From: G963667675 sp963667675
GTDB lineage: Bacteria; Chloroflexota; Dehalococcoidia; Lucifugimonadales; UBA3495
DNA length: 64,000 nt
Assembly: GCA_963667675.1 (NCBI GenBank)
Contig: OY763929.1
Location: 1,736,001-1,800,000, forward strand
Direction of reading: 5' to 3'
Part shown: in pieces, positions 51,582 through 60,673 of the stretch
Layout of the letters: every line of letters starts with the position of its first letter
Numbering within the stretch: the stretch's first letter is position 1
The notes under the pieces: generated by a model
The model's database searches: none
What the model was told of the DNA's origin: nothing
The model's input: only the letters and a program-made list of their open reading frames with translations
Program-made: the position numbers and the translations under genes

Positions 51582-51716
51582 CTGTCATTCCGAGCGCAGC
51601 CGAGGAATCTCAAATCCCTCGCTACCACCCGCGTCACCCCCATCTCAAATGTTCAGGCCCCACACGTCCGCCCTACCGCCTCCACCCGTTCGTCCTGAGG
51701 GAAATCGAAGGGCGAA
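51582..51716. repeat. Family B and family A dispersed repeats
   Basis: Family B at 51582-51630 (TGTCATTCCGAGCGCAGCCG, GAGGAATCTCAAATCCCTCG) is followed by a family A core at 51689-51716, in the same B-to-A order as elsewhere. Confidence 0.8.
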
Positions 51717-51773
51717 TACCGCACCCAACCAAGCCGGTTAAGACCCCCCAACCCAAGTAGGAGACCAACCCTC

Positions 51774-52256
51774 GTGACCCAAACCGCAGACCAATACCTA
51801 ACCCGACTCCCTCCCCAACGCCGCGAAGCCGTCTCCGCCCTCCGCCAACTCATCCTCCAAAACCTCCCCGACGGCTACGAAGAAACCATCCTCTTTGGAA
51901 TGATCAACTACGTCATCCCCCTGGAAACCTACCCCGTCACCTACAACAAGCAGCCCCTGTCCTACGTCGCCCTAGCCTCCCAGAAGAACTACATCTCCCT
52001 ATATCTCATGGGCATCTACGCCGACGAATCCTCCCGGCAGTGGTTCCTTGACCGATACAGGGCCAGCGGCAAGAAGCTCGACCTGGGCAAGGCCTGCCTC
52101 CGCTTCAAGTCCCTCGACGACCTGCCCCTCGACCTCGTCGCCCGGGCCGTCGCTCGCACATCCGTCGCCGACTTCATCCGCCTCTACGAAGCCTCCCGGC
52201 CCCCGGCCCGTAGACCCCGCTCCAGGCCCAAGCCCCGTCCGGAGAAATCAGCATGA
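51774..52256 (+). CDS. DUF1801-family protein
   Basis: The GTG start at 51774 has GGAG upstream. The 160-aa protein has LPPQRREAVSALRQLILQNL, ETILFGMINYVIPLETYP and KKLDLGKACLRFKSLDDLPL, the DUF1801 (YdhG-like) pattern. Function is unknown. It overlaps the aminotransferase start by 4 nt (ATGA), so the two are co-translated. Confidence 0.85.
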   Translation: MTQTADQYLTRLPPQRREAVSALRQLILQNLPDGYEETILFGMINYVIPLETYPVTYNKQPLSYVALASQKNYISLYLMGIYADESSRQWFLDRYRASGKKLDLGKACLRFKSLDDLPLDLVARAVARTSVADFIRLYEASRPPARRPRSRPKPRPEKSA

Positions 52257-53593
52257 CCGCCGCCCAAGACGAACTGGCCCGCTACCGGGAACTTACCCCC
52301 AAGTCCCGCGCCATCTGGGAAGAGGCCGGCGACTTCCTACCCGGCGGCGACAGCCGCCACTCCGTCTTCTGGAAGCCCTATCCCATATTCGTCGAGTCAG
52401 CCTCCGGTTGCCATGTCGTCGACGCCGACGGCGTTGACCGCCTCGATTTCATCAACACCATGACCACCCTCATCCTCGGCCACTCCCCCGCCCCCGTCGT
52501 CCAGGCCGTCCGTGAGCAGCTCGACCGCGGCGTCGTCTACAACGCCCCCAGCCGCCACCAGGTCCGCCTGGCCCAACTTCTTTGCGAGCGCATACCCAGC
52601 TTCGACCTCGTCCGCTTCACCAACTCCGGCACCGAGGCCACCATGAACGCCCTACGCGCCGCCCGCGCCGTCACCCGCAAGAAGCGCTTCGCCAAGGCCG
52701 AGGGCGGCTACCACGGCACCCACGACTCTGTTTCAGTCAGCCTGCGCGTCGACCCCGCCAAGGCCGGCTACCCCGATCGCCCCCTCCCCGTCCCCGGCAG
52801 CGCCGGTCTTCCCCGCGGCGTCTTGGAAGGCGCGGTCGTCTTTCCATTCAACGAGCCCGATGCCGCTCTGCGCATCCTCGAAGAGAACAAGGACGACCTC
52901 GCCGCCGTCATCGTCGAGCCGGTCATGGGCTCCGTGGGTATGGTCCCCGCATCGCCCGAATTCCTGGCCATGCTCCGCGACTTCACCACCCGCAACAACG
53001 CCATCCTGATATTCGACGAGGTGATTAGCTTCCGGGTCGCCCCCGGCGGCGCCCAGGAATACTACGGCATAACCCCGGATATGACCGCCCTCGGCAAGAT
53101 CATCGGCGGCGGCTTCCCCGTCGGCGCTTTCGGCGGCCGCCGGGACATAATGGAACTCTACAACCCCGCCGACGCCCCCCGGGTGGCCCACGCCGGCACC
53201 TTCAACGCCAACCCCGTCACCATGGTCGCCGGAGCCTCAACCCTGGAGCAACTGACGCCCGGCGTCTACAGAGACCTGGCCGAAGCTACCGAGGACCTGC
53301 GCCAGGGAGTCCGTGACATCTGCACCCGCGCCGAAGTTCCAGTTCAGGTCACCGGCCTCGGCTCCCTCTTCGGCATCCACTTCACCGCTGGCGGCGTGCA
53401 CAACTACCGCGACCTCGCCGCCGAAGACGCCGGCCTGCGCACCCAGGTCTTCTTCGGCTTGATGAACGAGGGCATTCTGATAGCTCCCAACCTGGTCGGC
53501 GCACTCTCCACCGCCATCACCCCAGCCGAAATCGACGCCTTCCTACAGGCCTTCGACGCCGTACTTCGAAGGGTGCTGCAACGCCAGTCCTAA
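52253..53593 (+). CDS. Class III aminotransferase, glutamate-1-semialdehyde aminomutase-like
   Basis: The 446-aa PLP enzyme shows FLPGGDSRHSVFWKPYPIFV near the start, RFTNSGTEATMNALRAARA, IFDEVISFRVAPGGAQEYYG and the PLP lysine in LGKIIGGGFPVGAFGG. It is close to HemL, but the missing heme genes nearby and partial motif differences make a HemL paralogue of unknown substrate as likely. Its TAA stop overlaps the stop of the convergent MFS gene. Confidence 0.88.
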   Translation: MTAAQDELARYRELTPKSRAIWEEAGDFLPGGDSRHSVFWKPYPIFVESASGCHVVDADGVDRLDFINTMTTLILGHSPAPVVQAVREQLDRGVVYNAPSRHQVRLAQLLCERIPSFDLVRFTNSGTEATMNALRAARAVTRKKRFAKAEGGYHGTHDSVSVSLRVDPAKAGYPDRPLPVPGSAGLPRGVLEGAVVFPFNEPDAALRILEENKDDLAAVIVEPVMGSVGMVPASPEFLAMLRDFTTRNNAILIFDEVISFRVAPGGAQEYYGITPDMTALGKIIGGGFPVGAFGGRRDIMELYNPADAPRVAHAGTFNANPVTMVAGASTLEQLTPGVYRDLAEATEDLRQGVRDICTRAEVPVQVTGLGSLFGIHFTAGGVHNYRDLAAEDAGLRTQVFFGLMNEGILIAPNLVGALSTAITPAEIDAFLQAFDAVLRRVLQRQS

Positions 53594-54954
53594 CCTTCCC
53601 GCGCCGCCGCCTCGGACCTCTGGGCCGTCCTCACAGGCCGGCCGGGCGGCTCCGGCAGCATCAGAAACAGGCACGAACCGGCCAGGGATATGCCGGCAAT
53701 GGTTAGGAACGCCGCCGTATAGTCTCCGATCGCATCCCGCATGAACCCCGTCGCCAGGGGAGCTACGAACAAGAGGATATTCATCGGCGCCATCGACAGG
53801 CCCGAGATGGCGGCAAACCTCTCCCGTCCAAAGTAGTGGCCCCTCAGCGCCGTCGTTACCGGGCTCCGCACTGCGCTGCCTATCCCAAACAGCGCCCCGA
53901 ACAGGAACAGCGTCGCCGGATGGTGCGCCAGCACCAGGACTGCCACCGACGACGCCACCAAAGCCGTGGAACTGAACGCCATGAACCTGATCGGCAGCCT
54001 GTCCCCCAGGTACCCGCCTATGGGTATGAACCCGGCGGTGACCCCCGTATAGACCGCTACCGCCGCCGCTATCGTATCCAGCGAGAACCCGCGGTCATCC
54101 AGCATCAACCCCATGTGAACGAACACGGTGACGGACACGATCGACGACGACGCGTGGCCCAGGCTGATGATCCAGAAGGGCCTCGTCCGCAGAACTTCCT
54201 TCCAGGAATACCTTCCCCCTTCCGCCGTCGCCCGGCCTGCCCTGGCGGCGGTGGAGGCGGCCGGCTCCCTCGGCAAATCGCCGTCAGGCATCAGCCCCAC
54301 GTCCTCGGGTCGATTCCGTATCAACCTCGTCAGCGGAAAGGCCAGCGCAAGTATCACCACCCCCAGGAACAGGGCGGTGTTCCTCCAACCGTACCGCTCC
54401 GCAATATCCGGGTCCGTGCCCCCTATCGCCCAGGCCATCAGCACCGGCACCAAGATTCCGCCGATGGCAAACCCTTCGAACACTGTCGACATCGCCCGGG
54501 CCTTGTGCCGCACGAACCAGTGGTTCACAAGGGTCATCATCGGCAGCCAGGTGCTCAGCGCCGCCCCCAGGCTCATAATGAAGAACACCGCGTAAAGCTG
54601 CCACAGTTCTTCAATGCGGCTGAACAGCACCAGGCCCGTTCCCAGGACGGTCAACCCGATGAGCACCACCCGTCGAGTCCCCAGTCTTTGCACCAATAGG
54701 CCTTCCAGAGGACCCAACAGTCCGCCCTCGAGTCTGGTTACCGCAAAGGCCCAGGACATTTGCACCGTCGTCCAGTCGAAGGTGTTCCTCAGCACGGGAC
54801 TCCACACCGGCAAGCCATGCCACAGCGGCGCAGAGGCCAAGGCCATCAACATCGTGCCGAGACCGGCCATATACCAGCCAAGGAACATCCCCCTTGCCCG
54901 CAGTGCTGCCCCGGGAACCCCTGCGGCCCAACCCAACAGCTGGCTGGCTCTCAT
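53590..54954 (-). CDS. MFS transporter, paralogue 1 of 7
   Basis: The 454-aa protein has about 12 hydrophobic helices. It shares the array hallmarks: GLPVWSPVLRNTFDWTTVQM in the first loop, VNHWFVRHKARAM in the loop after helix 4, AWAIGGTDPDIAERYGWRN, and the central loop RNRPEDVGLMPDGD. It is of the monocarboxylate/oxalate-formate exchanger type, so small carboxylates are possible cargo; the substrate is not known. It is most similar to paralogue 2 (shared WAFAVTRLEGGLLGPLEGLL). Its stop overlaps the stop of the aminotransferase gene. An internal Met at GMFLGW could be the true start. Confidence 0.9.
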   Translation of the reverse strand: MRASQLLGWAAGVPGAALRARGMFLGWYMAGLGTMLMALASAPLWHGLPVWSPVLRNTFDWTTVQMSWAFAVTRLEGGLLGPLEGLLVQRLGTRRVVLIGLTVLGTGLVLFSRIEELWQLYAVFFIMSLGAALSTWLPMMTLVNHWFVRHKARAMSTVFEGFAIGGILVPVLMAWAIGGTDPDIAERYGWRNTALFLGVVILALAFPLTRLIRNRPEDVGLMPDGDLPREPAASTAARAGRATAEGGRYSWKEVLRTRPFWIISLGHASSSIVSVTVFVHMGLMLDDRGFSLDTIAAAVAVYTGVTAGFIPIGGYLGDRLPIRFMAFSSTALVASSVAVLVLAHHPATLFLFGALFGIGSAVRSPVTTALRGHYFGRERFAAISGLSMAPMNILLFVAPLATGFMRDAIGDYTAAFLTIAGISLAGSCLFLMLPEPPGRPVRTAQRSEAAAREG

Positions 54955-55082
54955 AGGGAGTGTGGTCCAACGCCCATAGCCGACTCCTGCCTCATATCAA
55001 CGGGCGACTCTAGCCCCCAATCCTAGCTTAGTGGTCCCGTCGGCGCCACGGGAATGTGCCCCCGCTCAGCCCAGTCAGCCAG

Positions 55083-56429
55083 CTAGGACCTAACCGCCGT
55101 CCGGGTAGAACGTCCGGGAGGCTCTCCTAGCAACAGGAACATCAACGACCCGGTCAGGCATATCCCTGCTATGATCAAGAAAGCCGCCGTATAGTTTCCG
55201 GTGGCGTCCCGCATGAACCCGGCAAACAGCGGCCCAATGAACAGGAAGATGTTCATCGGCATCATCGACATCCCGGCAATCGCCGCGTATGACTCCGGCC
55301 TGAAGTAGTGGCCCCGCAGCGCCACCATCACCGGGGCTCGCATCCCCGCTGCCGTGCCCAGCAATACCGCAAACAGGTACAGCGTCAACTCGTTGTACGC
55401 CAGCACCAGCACCACCGGCACCAGCGACATTAATATGGTGCACCCGAAGGCCATGAACCTGATTGGCACCCTGTCGCCCAAATATCCACCCACCAGGACG
55501 AACACCGCGTTAAAGCCTGCGTGTGTCGCCACTACCGTGCTTATCGCTTGAAGCGAGAATCCCCGGTCGTCCAGCATCAGCCCCAGGTGTACGAATATGG
55601 TGACATTTACAACCGCCGAGCAAGCGTGGCCGATGCTGATAAGCCAGAAAGTACGGGTCCATATTGCGTCCCTCCAGCTATACGCTGCCCTGGCTGCCCT
55701 CGACTGACTGGCCGTCCTGGCCGGAGCCGGTCGCGCCGGCGCAGCCGGCTCATCCCCGTCCGGCCCCAAACCTACGTCTCCGGGGCGGTTTCGCACCATG
55801 CTGGACACCGGAAAGGCCAGGGCAATGGTCAGGAACCCCAGGAACATCGCGGTGTTCCTCCACCCAAACCGCTGCGACATATCCGGGTCGCTGCCGCCTA
55901 TGGCCCACGCCAGCAGCACCGGCGATGCCATCGCGCCCAGCGCAGCCCCTTCCAGCACGAACGACATGGCCCTGGCTTTTTGACGCACGAACCAGTGGTT
56001 CACCAGTGTCATAATCGGCAGCCAGGTGCACATGGCCACCCCCATGCTCATCAGAAAAAACGTCGCATACAGTTGCCATAGTTCCTGTATCCGGCTGAAT
56101 ATCATCATGCTTGACCCAAGCATGATCATCCCGATGAACACTGCCCGCCGCGTCCCCAGTCTCTGGACTAGCAGCCCTTCCAGCGGGCCCAGCAGCCCCC
56201 CTTCCAACCTGGTCACCGCGAAGGCCCAGGACAGTTGGACCGTGGTCCAGCCAAACTGGTTCCTCAGCACCGGGCTCCACATCGCCAGTCCGCCCCATAG
56301 CGGCGCCGACCCCAGCGCCAGAATCAGCGCTCCCAGTCCCACCATGAACCAGCCGAAGTACGTTCCTCTGACTCGACGTACAGCCTCGGGCACCGCAGAA
56401 GCCAAATCCCATTGACCGGAGACTTTCAT
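55083..56429 (-). CDS. MFS transporter, paralogue 2 of 7
   Basis: The 448-aa protein has YFGWFMVGLGALILALGSAP at the first helix, LVNHWFVRQKARAMSF, RNRPGDVGLGPDGD in the central loop and LMLDDRGFSLQAISTVVATH in the second half. It lies 128 nt upstream of paralogue 1 and is its closest relative, so it is likely a recent duplicate. The N-terminal 20 or so residues before the first helix are not conserved in the array. Confidence 0.9.
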   Translation of the reverse strand: MKVSGQWDLASAVPEAVRRVRGTYFGWFMVGLGALILALGSAPLWGGLAMWSPVLRNQFGWTTVQLSWAFAVTRLEGGLLGPLEGLLVQRLGTRRAVFIGMIMLGSSMMIFSRIQELWQLYATFFLMSMGVAMCTWLPIMTLVNHWFVRQKARAMSFVLEGAALGAMASPVLLAWAIGGSDPDMSQRFGWRNTAMFLGFLTIALAFPVSSMVRNRPGDVGLGPDGDEPAAPARPAPARTASQSRAARAAYSWRDAIWTRTFWLISIGHACSAVVNVTIFVHLGLMLDDRGFSLQAISTVVATHAGFNAVFVLVGGYLGDRVPIRFMAFGCTILMSLVPVVLVLAYNELTLYLFAVLLGTAAGMRAPVMVALRGHYFRPESYAAIAGMSMMPMNIFLFIGPLFAGFMRDATGNYTAAFLIIAGICLTGSLMFLLLGEPPGRSTRTAVRS

Positions 56430-56549
56430 TGGGCTTGGGCCTTAGCGCGCATGGCCGCTTCCGATCTCAATTGAATGGAATGGTGCTGGTCTGAGGCCGG
56501 AAGTGAGACGCGACGCCCTGGAGTCAGACAGTTCGATCAAGCCCGTCAA

Positions 56550-57830
56550 CTAGGTCCTCGCCTCCGTCCGGGCAAACTCCTTGGGAGGCGCTCCCATCAG
56601 CAAGAACAGGCAAGACCCGAAGAATGAAAACCCTGCCACCGCCAAGAACGGCACATCGTACCTGCCGATTGCGTCCCGCATGAACCCGGCAAAGACCGGC
56701 GCCGCAAACAGCAAGACGCTCATCGGCACCAGCGATATGCTCGTGATCGCCGCATAGGCCTTACGCCCGAAGTACACTCCCCGTACCGAAAACCCAACCG
56801 GCATTCTTGCCCCACTCCCCACACCCATCATCACCGCAAAGAGCATCAGCATCCACGTGCTGTGCGCCAGCGCCAAGACCACCAGGGAAGCCGATTGAAG
56901 AACAGAGAACCCGAAGGCCGTCAGCCTGATGGGCAATCTGTCCCCGGCATAGCCCCCCAGCAGAACGAATACGGCGCTCACCGCGGTATAGACAGCTATC
57001 ACCCTGCCGATATCACCAAGGGTGAATCCCCTTTCGTCCAGCGCCAAGCCCAAGTGGACGAATACCGTGACGATTGCGGTGGCTGACGCGGCGTGGCCAA
57101 TGCTCATAAACCAGAAGGTCCTGGTCTTGATGGCTTCCTGCCACGTGTATCCTTCCGCTTCATTCCCCGCCGGACCGGCGCCAGGGTCAACTTGTCGTTC
57201 TCTGGCTACTGGGATCGAGTCTCCGTCGGGATGGAGACCCATTTCCTCCGGGCGGTTGCGCATCAGCAGGGACAGGGGGACCGCCAAGGCCAGGCACAAG
57301 AGGCCGACGAACAGGGCGGTGGTCCGCCAGCCGTAGCGTTCCGATTCCGTAGGGTCCGCTCCTCCAATCGCCCAGGCCAATAGTAGCGGCGCAATAATTC
57401 CCCCGAGAGCGAACCCCTCCATTGCCAGGGACATGGCCCGGGACTTGTTCCGCACGAACCATTGGTTCATTACCGTCATTACCGGGAGCCAGGTTCCCAG
57501 GCTCGAACCCAAGCTCATGATGCAGAACGCGGCATATAGCTGCCACAGCTCTTGGATTCGACTGAATAGCACGAACCCCAGCCCCAGTACCACCATCCCA
57601 ATCAGCACCATGCGGCGTGCTCCGAGCTTTTCCGTCAGAAAGCCTGCCACAGGACCGAGAAACCCCTCTTGGACCTGCGTGATGGCATAGGCGCCCGACA
57701 TTTGAGTCGCGCTCCAGCCGAAGGCGTTTCTCACCACCGGATTCCATACCGGCAGTCCGTAGAAGACAGGCGCCGACCCCAACGCAATGATCAGCGCTCC
57801 CAGGGCCGCCATGAACCATCCGTAAAACAT
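56550..57830 (-). CDS. MFS transporter, paralogue 3 of 7
   Basis: The 426-aa protein starts directly with MFYGWFMAALGALIIALGSA and has VMNQWFVRNKSRAMSL, AWAIGGADPTESERYGWRT, RNRPEEMGLHPDGDS and ALDERGFTLGDIGRVIAVYT. Its start lies 3 nt after the stop of paralogue 4, so these two are probably one transcription unit. In the last third it shares GxYFGRKAYAAITSISLVP with paralogue 4. Confidence 0.9.
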   Translation of the reverse strand: MFYGWFMAALGALIIALGSAPVFYGLPVWNPVVRNAFGWSATQMSGAYAITQVQEGFLGPVAGFLTEKLGARRMVLIGMVVLGLGFVLFSRIQELWQLYAAFCIMSLGSSLGTWLPVMTVMNQWFVRNKSRAMSLAMEGFALGGIIAPLLLAWAIGGADPTESERYGWRTTALFVGLLCLALAVPLSLLMRNRPEEMGLHPDGDSIPVARERQVDPGAGPAGNEAEGYTWQEAIKTRTFWFMSIGHAASATAIVTVFVHLGLALDERGFTLGDIGRVIAVYTAVSAVFVLLGGYAGDRLPIRLTAFGFSVLQSASLVVLALAHSTWMLMLFAVMMGVGSGARMPVGFSVRGVYFGRKAYAAITSISLVPMSVLLFAAPVFAGFMRDAIGRYDVPFLAVAGFSFFGSCLFLLMGAPPKEFARTEART

Positions 57831-57833
57831 CCC

Positions 57834-59141
57834 TTACGTCCGCTGTACGGCTCCGGGCAAACCGGCCCGGCCCCCATGGCCGGAGTGTTTCGGCGGCTCA
57901 CCCAGCAGCAGGTACAGAAGGCAGCCGCAGAAGGACAACGCTGCCACGGCTAAGAGGGGTTGGTTGTAGCTCCCGGTTATGTCCCGCATGACTCCAACCA
58001 AGACTGGCACGATGATAAAGAGAAAGCTTACCGGCACCAGCGATAAGCCGGTGATGGCCGCGAATTCCCTGCGCCCAAAGTACACGCCCCGCACCGAAAA
58101 AACCAGCGGCATACGGGACCCTGTCCCCATACCCAACATCACTGCAAACACGAAGACCACCCACATACCCGGGACCAGCACCAGGACGAGCAGGGACGCC
58201 GGTTCCAACACGGAGAATCCGAAGTACGCCAACCTGATGGGTATCCTGTCTCCTATGTAGCCGCCCACGAGAATGAAAACCGCGTTCGTTCCCGTAAACA
58301 CCGCCATCACCGAGCCTATCGCTTCCAGGGAGAAGCCCCGGTCGTCCAGCATCAACCCCAAGTGGACCAGTGTCGTCACCATCGCTGTAGACGAAGCGGC
58401 GTGGCCAAGGCTGATAAACCAAAAGGCCCGAGTCCTGACTGCCTCCCTCCAGGTAAGTCCTCCCGAGTCTTCGGTTACCGGAGCATCCGCTCCTGTTTCA
58501 GCCGGGTGCTCCTCAGCCGTTGGTTCCGGGTCGCCGTCGGGCCTCAAGCCCAGGTCTTCCGGCCGGTTGCGCACCAGGCTGGAAAACGGAACGGCCAAGA
58601 CCAGGCACACTGCGGCAACGAACAAAGCCGTAGCGCTCCAGCCAAAACGTTCCGATATATTTGGATCAACCCCGCCTATGGCCCACGCTAGCAGTAGCGG
58701 CGAGATTATTCCCCCAATGCCCTCGCCCTCCATACCTATGGCCATCGCCCTGGACTTGTGCCGAACGAACCAGTGGTTCAGAACGGTCATCACCGGCAGC
58801 CAGCTGCTCAGGCTCGCTCCCATGGCCATAATGAAGAAAGCAAGATATAGTTGCCATAGGGCCTGGACTTGGCTGAATAGCGCGAAGCCTGCTCCCAAGA
58901 CCAGCATCCCGATGAACACCATTCGCCGGGGCCCCAACTTTTCCACCAGGACCCCCACCACGGGACCCATAACCGTCTCTTGGAACTGCGTCACGGCAAA
59001 AGCGCCGGCCATTTGGCCGGCTGTCCATCCGAATGCGTTCCTCAACACGGGATTCCATATCGCCAGCCCGTAATACAGGGGGGCCGCCGCCATGGCGATA
59101 ATCAGCGACCCCAAGGCCGCCAATACCCAGCCGTAGAACAT
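57834..59141 (-). CDS. MFS transporter, paralogue 4 of 7
   Basis: The 435-aa protein starts MFYGWVLAALGSLIIAMAAA and has VLNHWFVRHKSRAMAI, RNRPEDLGLRPDGDPE, LMLDDRGFSLEAIGSVMAVF and SVRGVYFGRREFAAITGLSL. The first loop differs slightly (LAIWNPVLRNAFGWTAGQMA). It sits 3 nt before paralogue 3. The C-terminal tail GHGGRAGLPGAVQRT is hydrophilic and cytoplasmic. Confidence 0.9.
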   Translation of the reverse strand: MFYGWVLAALGSLIIAMAAAPLYYGLAIWNPVLRNAFGWTAGQMAGAFAVTQFQETVMGPVVGVLVEKLGPRRMVFIGMLVLGAGFALFSQVQALWQLYLAFFIMAMGASLSSWLPVMTVLNHWFVRHKSRAMAIGMEGEGIGGIISPLLLAWAIGGVDPNISERFGWSATALFVAAVCLVLAVPFSSLVRNRPEDLGLRPDGDPEPTAEEHPAETGADAPVTEDSGGLTWREAVRTRAFWFISLGHAASSTAMVTTLVHLGLMLDDRGFSLEAIGSVMAVFTGTNAVFILVGGYIGDRIPIRLAYFGFSVLEPASLLVLVLVPGMWVVFVFAVMLGMGTGSRMPLVFSVRGVYFGRREFAAITGLSLVPVSFLFIIVPVLVGVMRDITGSYNQPLLAVAALSFCGCLLYLLLGEPPKHSGHGGRAGLPGAVQRT

Positions 59142-59228
59142 CCCGCGATTCAGAATAGTTTCGCCCGTCCCAAGGGCAAGCTAGCTGCCCGAAGTATCAC
59201 CATACGGCATAGCCTGCCATCCCCCGGC

Positions 59229-60614
59229 TTAACCCGTCCTCGTCGGCGCCAAACGCCGTCTCGGCGGCTTCGTCGGCTCCCCCATCAGCAGCAGCGCCGT
59301 CCCTCCAACCAGCGATATCGCCGCAATCCCCAAAAATGCCGCGGTATAGTTCCCCGTCTGGTCCCTTACCATGCCCGCCACCACCGGCCCCGCCACCAAG
59401 AGAACGCTCGTCGGCAACACCGAGATGCCCGATATGGCGGCGAACGCCCTCCGCCCGAAGTACCTGCCCCTCATCGACGTCATAATGGCAAACCGCCCGC
59501 CAGTCCCTATCCCGAACAACACCGCAAACACGAACACTATCCCAGACCCCTGCCCCAGCACCAACACCACCGCCGACAGCGACAGCACCGTCGAGAAAGC
59601 GAACGCCACCTTTCTGATCGTAAGCCTGTCGCCCAAGTATCCCCCCACCGGCAAGAATACCGCCGTCAGGCTCGTAAAAACCGCCACCACCAGACCTATC
59701 TCCCCGATAGAGAATCCCCGGTCGTCCAGCAGCAGCCCCAAGTGCGCGTACACCGTGCCCAGGGTCACCGTAGTCGTCGCGTGGCCGGTGGCCATCAACC
59801 AGAAGGTCCTCGTCCTGATCGCCTCCTGCCACGTATACCCCTCTTCCTCCCGCGCTGCCGGAGCGCCGCCGCTCTCGCCCTGGGTCCTGGCTCTTGGCGG
59901 CGATGCGTCGCCGTCCGGCAGCAGGCCCATGTCCTCCGGCCGGTTCCGCACCAGCCGCGACAAGGGTACAGCCAACGCCAGGCACACCAGCCCGATGAAC
60001 AATGCCGTCGCCCGCCACCCGAACCGCTCCGATTCGTGGGGATCCGTGCCCCCAATCGCCCACGCCAGCAATATTGGCGCAAAGATGCTCGAAACCGAAA
60101 ACCCTTCCTGGGCTAACGCCATAGCCATCGTCTTGCGCCGGACGAACCAGTTGTTCAACACCGTCATAACCGGCAGCCAGCTGCTCATGGTCGACCCCAG
60201 GCTCATCAAGACGAACACTACGTACAGGTGCCAAAGCTCATGTATCTGGCTGAACAGCACAAAGCCGGCGCCCAGCACCACCAGCCCAAGGAACACCATT
60301 AGGCGGGGGCCCAGCTTGTCCACCATGATGCCCAGCACCGGCGCCATCGACCCTTCCTGCACCTGCGTCAGCGAAAAGGCCCACGACATCTGCCCCGCAG
60401 TCCAGCCAAAGCCGTTCCTCAACACCGGGTTCCACACCGGCAGGCCGCTCCACAGAGGCGCTACGCCCACCGCCATCAGCAGTGCCCCCACCCCCACCAT
60501 TACCCAGCCGAAGAACATCCCCCGCACTATGCGCACCGCTGTTGTAATTCCCCCACGGCCATCGGAACCAGTCTCCCGGCCTATGTCGCCCAACCAGTGG
60601 CTGTCATTACCCAT
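59229..60614 (-). CDS. MFS transporter, paralogue 5 of 7
   Basis: The 461-aa protein has a 30-residue hydrophilic leader before GMFFGWVMVGVGALLMAVG. It carries VLNNWFVRRKTMAMAL, AWAIGGTDPHESERFGWRA, RNRPEDMGLLPDGDASP and LLLDDRGFSIGEIGLVVAVF. NHW of the other paralogues reads NNW here and in paralogue 6. A Met at the GMFFGW position may be the real start. The tail KPPRRRLAPTRTG is basic. Confidence 0.9.
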   Translation of the reverse strand: MGNDSHWLGDIGRETGSDGRGGITTAVRIVRGMFFGWVMVGVGALLMAVGVAPLWSGLPVWNPVLRNGFGWTAGQMSWAFSLTQVQEGSMAPVLGIMVDKLGPRLMVFLGLVVLGAGFVLFSQIHELWHLYVVFVLMSLGSTMSSWLPVMTVLNNWFVRRKTMAMALAQEGFSVSSIFAPILLAWAIGGTDPHESERFGWRATALFIGLVCLALAVPLSRLVRNRPEDMGLLPDGDASPPRARTQGESGGAPAAREEEGYTWQEAIRTRTFWLMATGHATTTVTLGTVYAHLGLLLDDRGFSIGEIGLVVAVFTSLTAVFLPVGGYLGDRLTIRKVAFAFSTVLSLSAVVLVLGQGSGIVFVFAVLFGIGTGGRFAIMTSMRGRYFGRRAFAAISGISVLPTSVLLVAGPVVAGMVRDQTGNYTAAFLGIAAISLVGGTALLLMGEPTKPPRRRLAPTRTG

Positions 60615-60673
60615 TTCCCCCGCAATTCATCCCTCTCCTACTCGCATCTGTTGGAAAATCGCTCCCGAACCGC

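Noticed and set aside
27831..51716. Dispersed short repeats as a CRISPR array
   Set aside because: Copies are scattered over many kilobases at irregular spacing, are modular and imperfect, and no cas gene is present.
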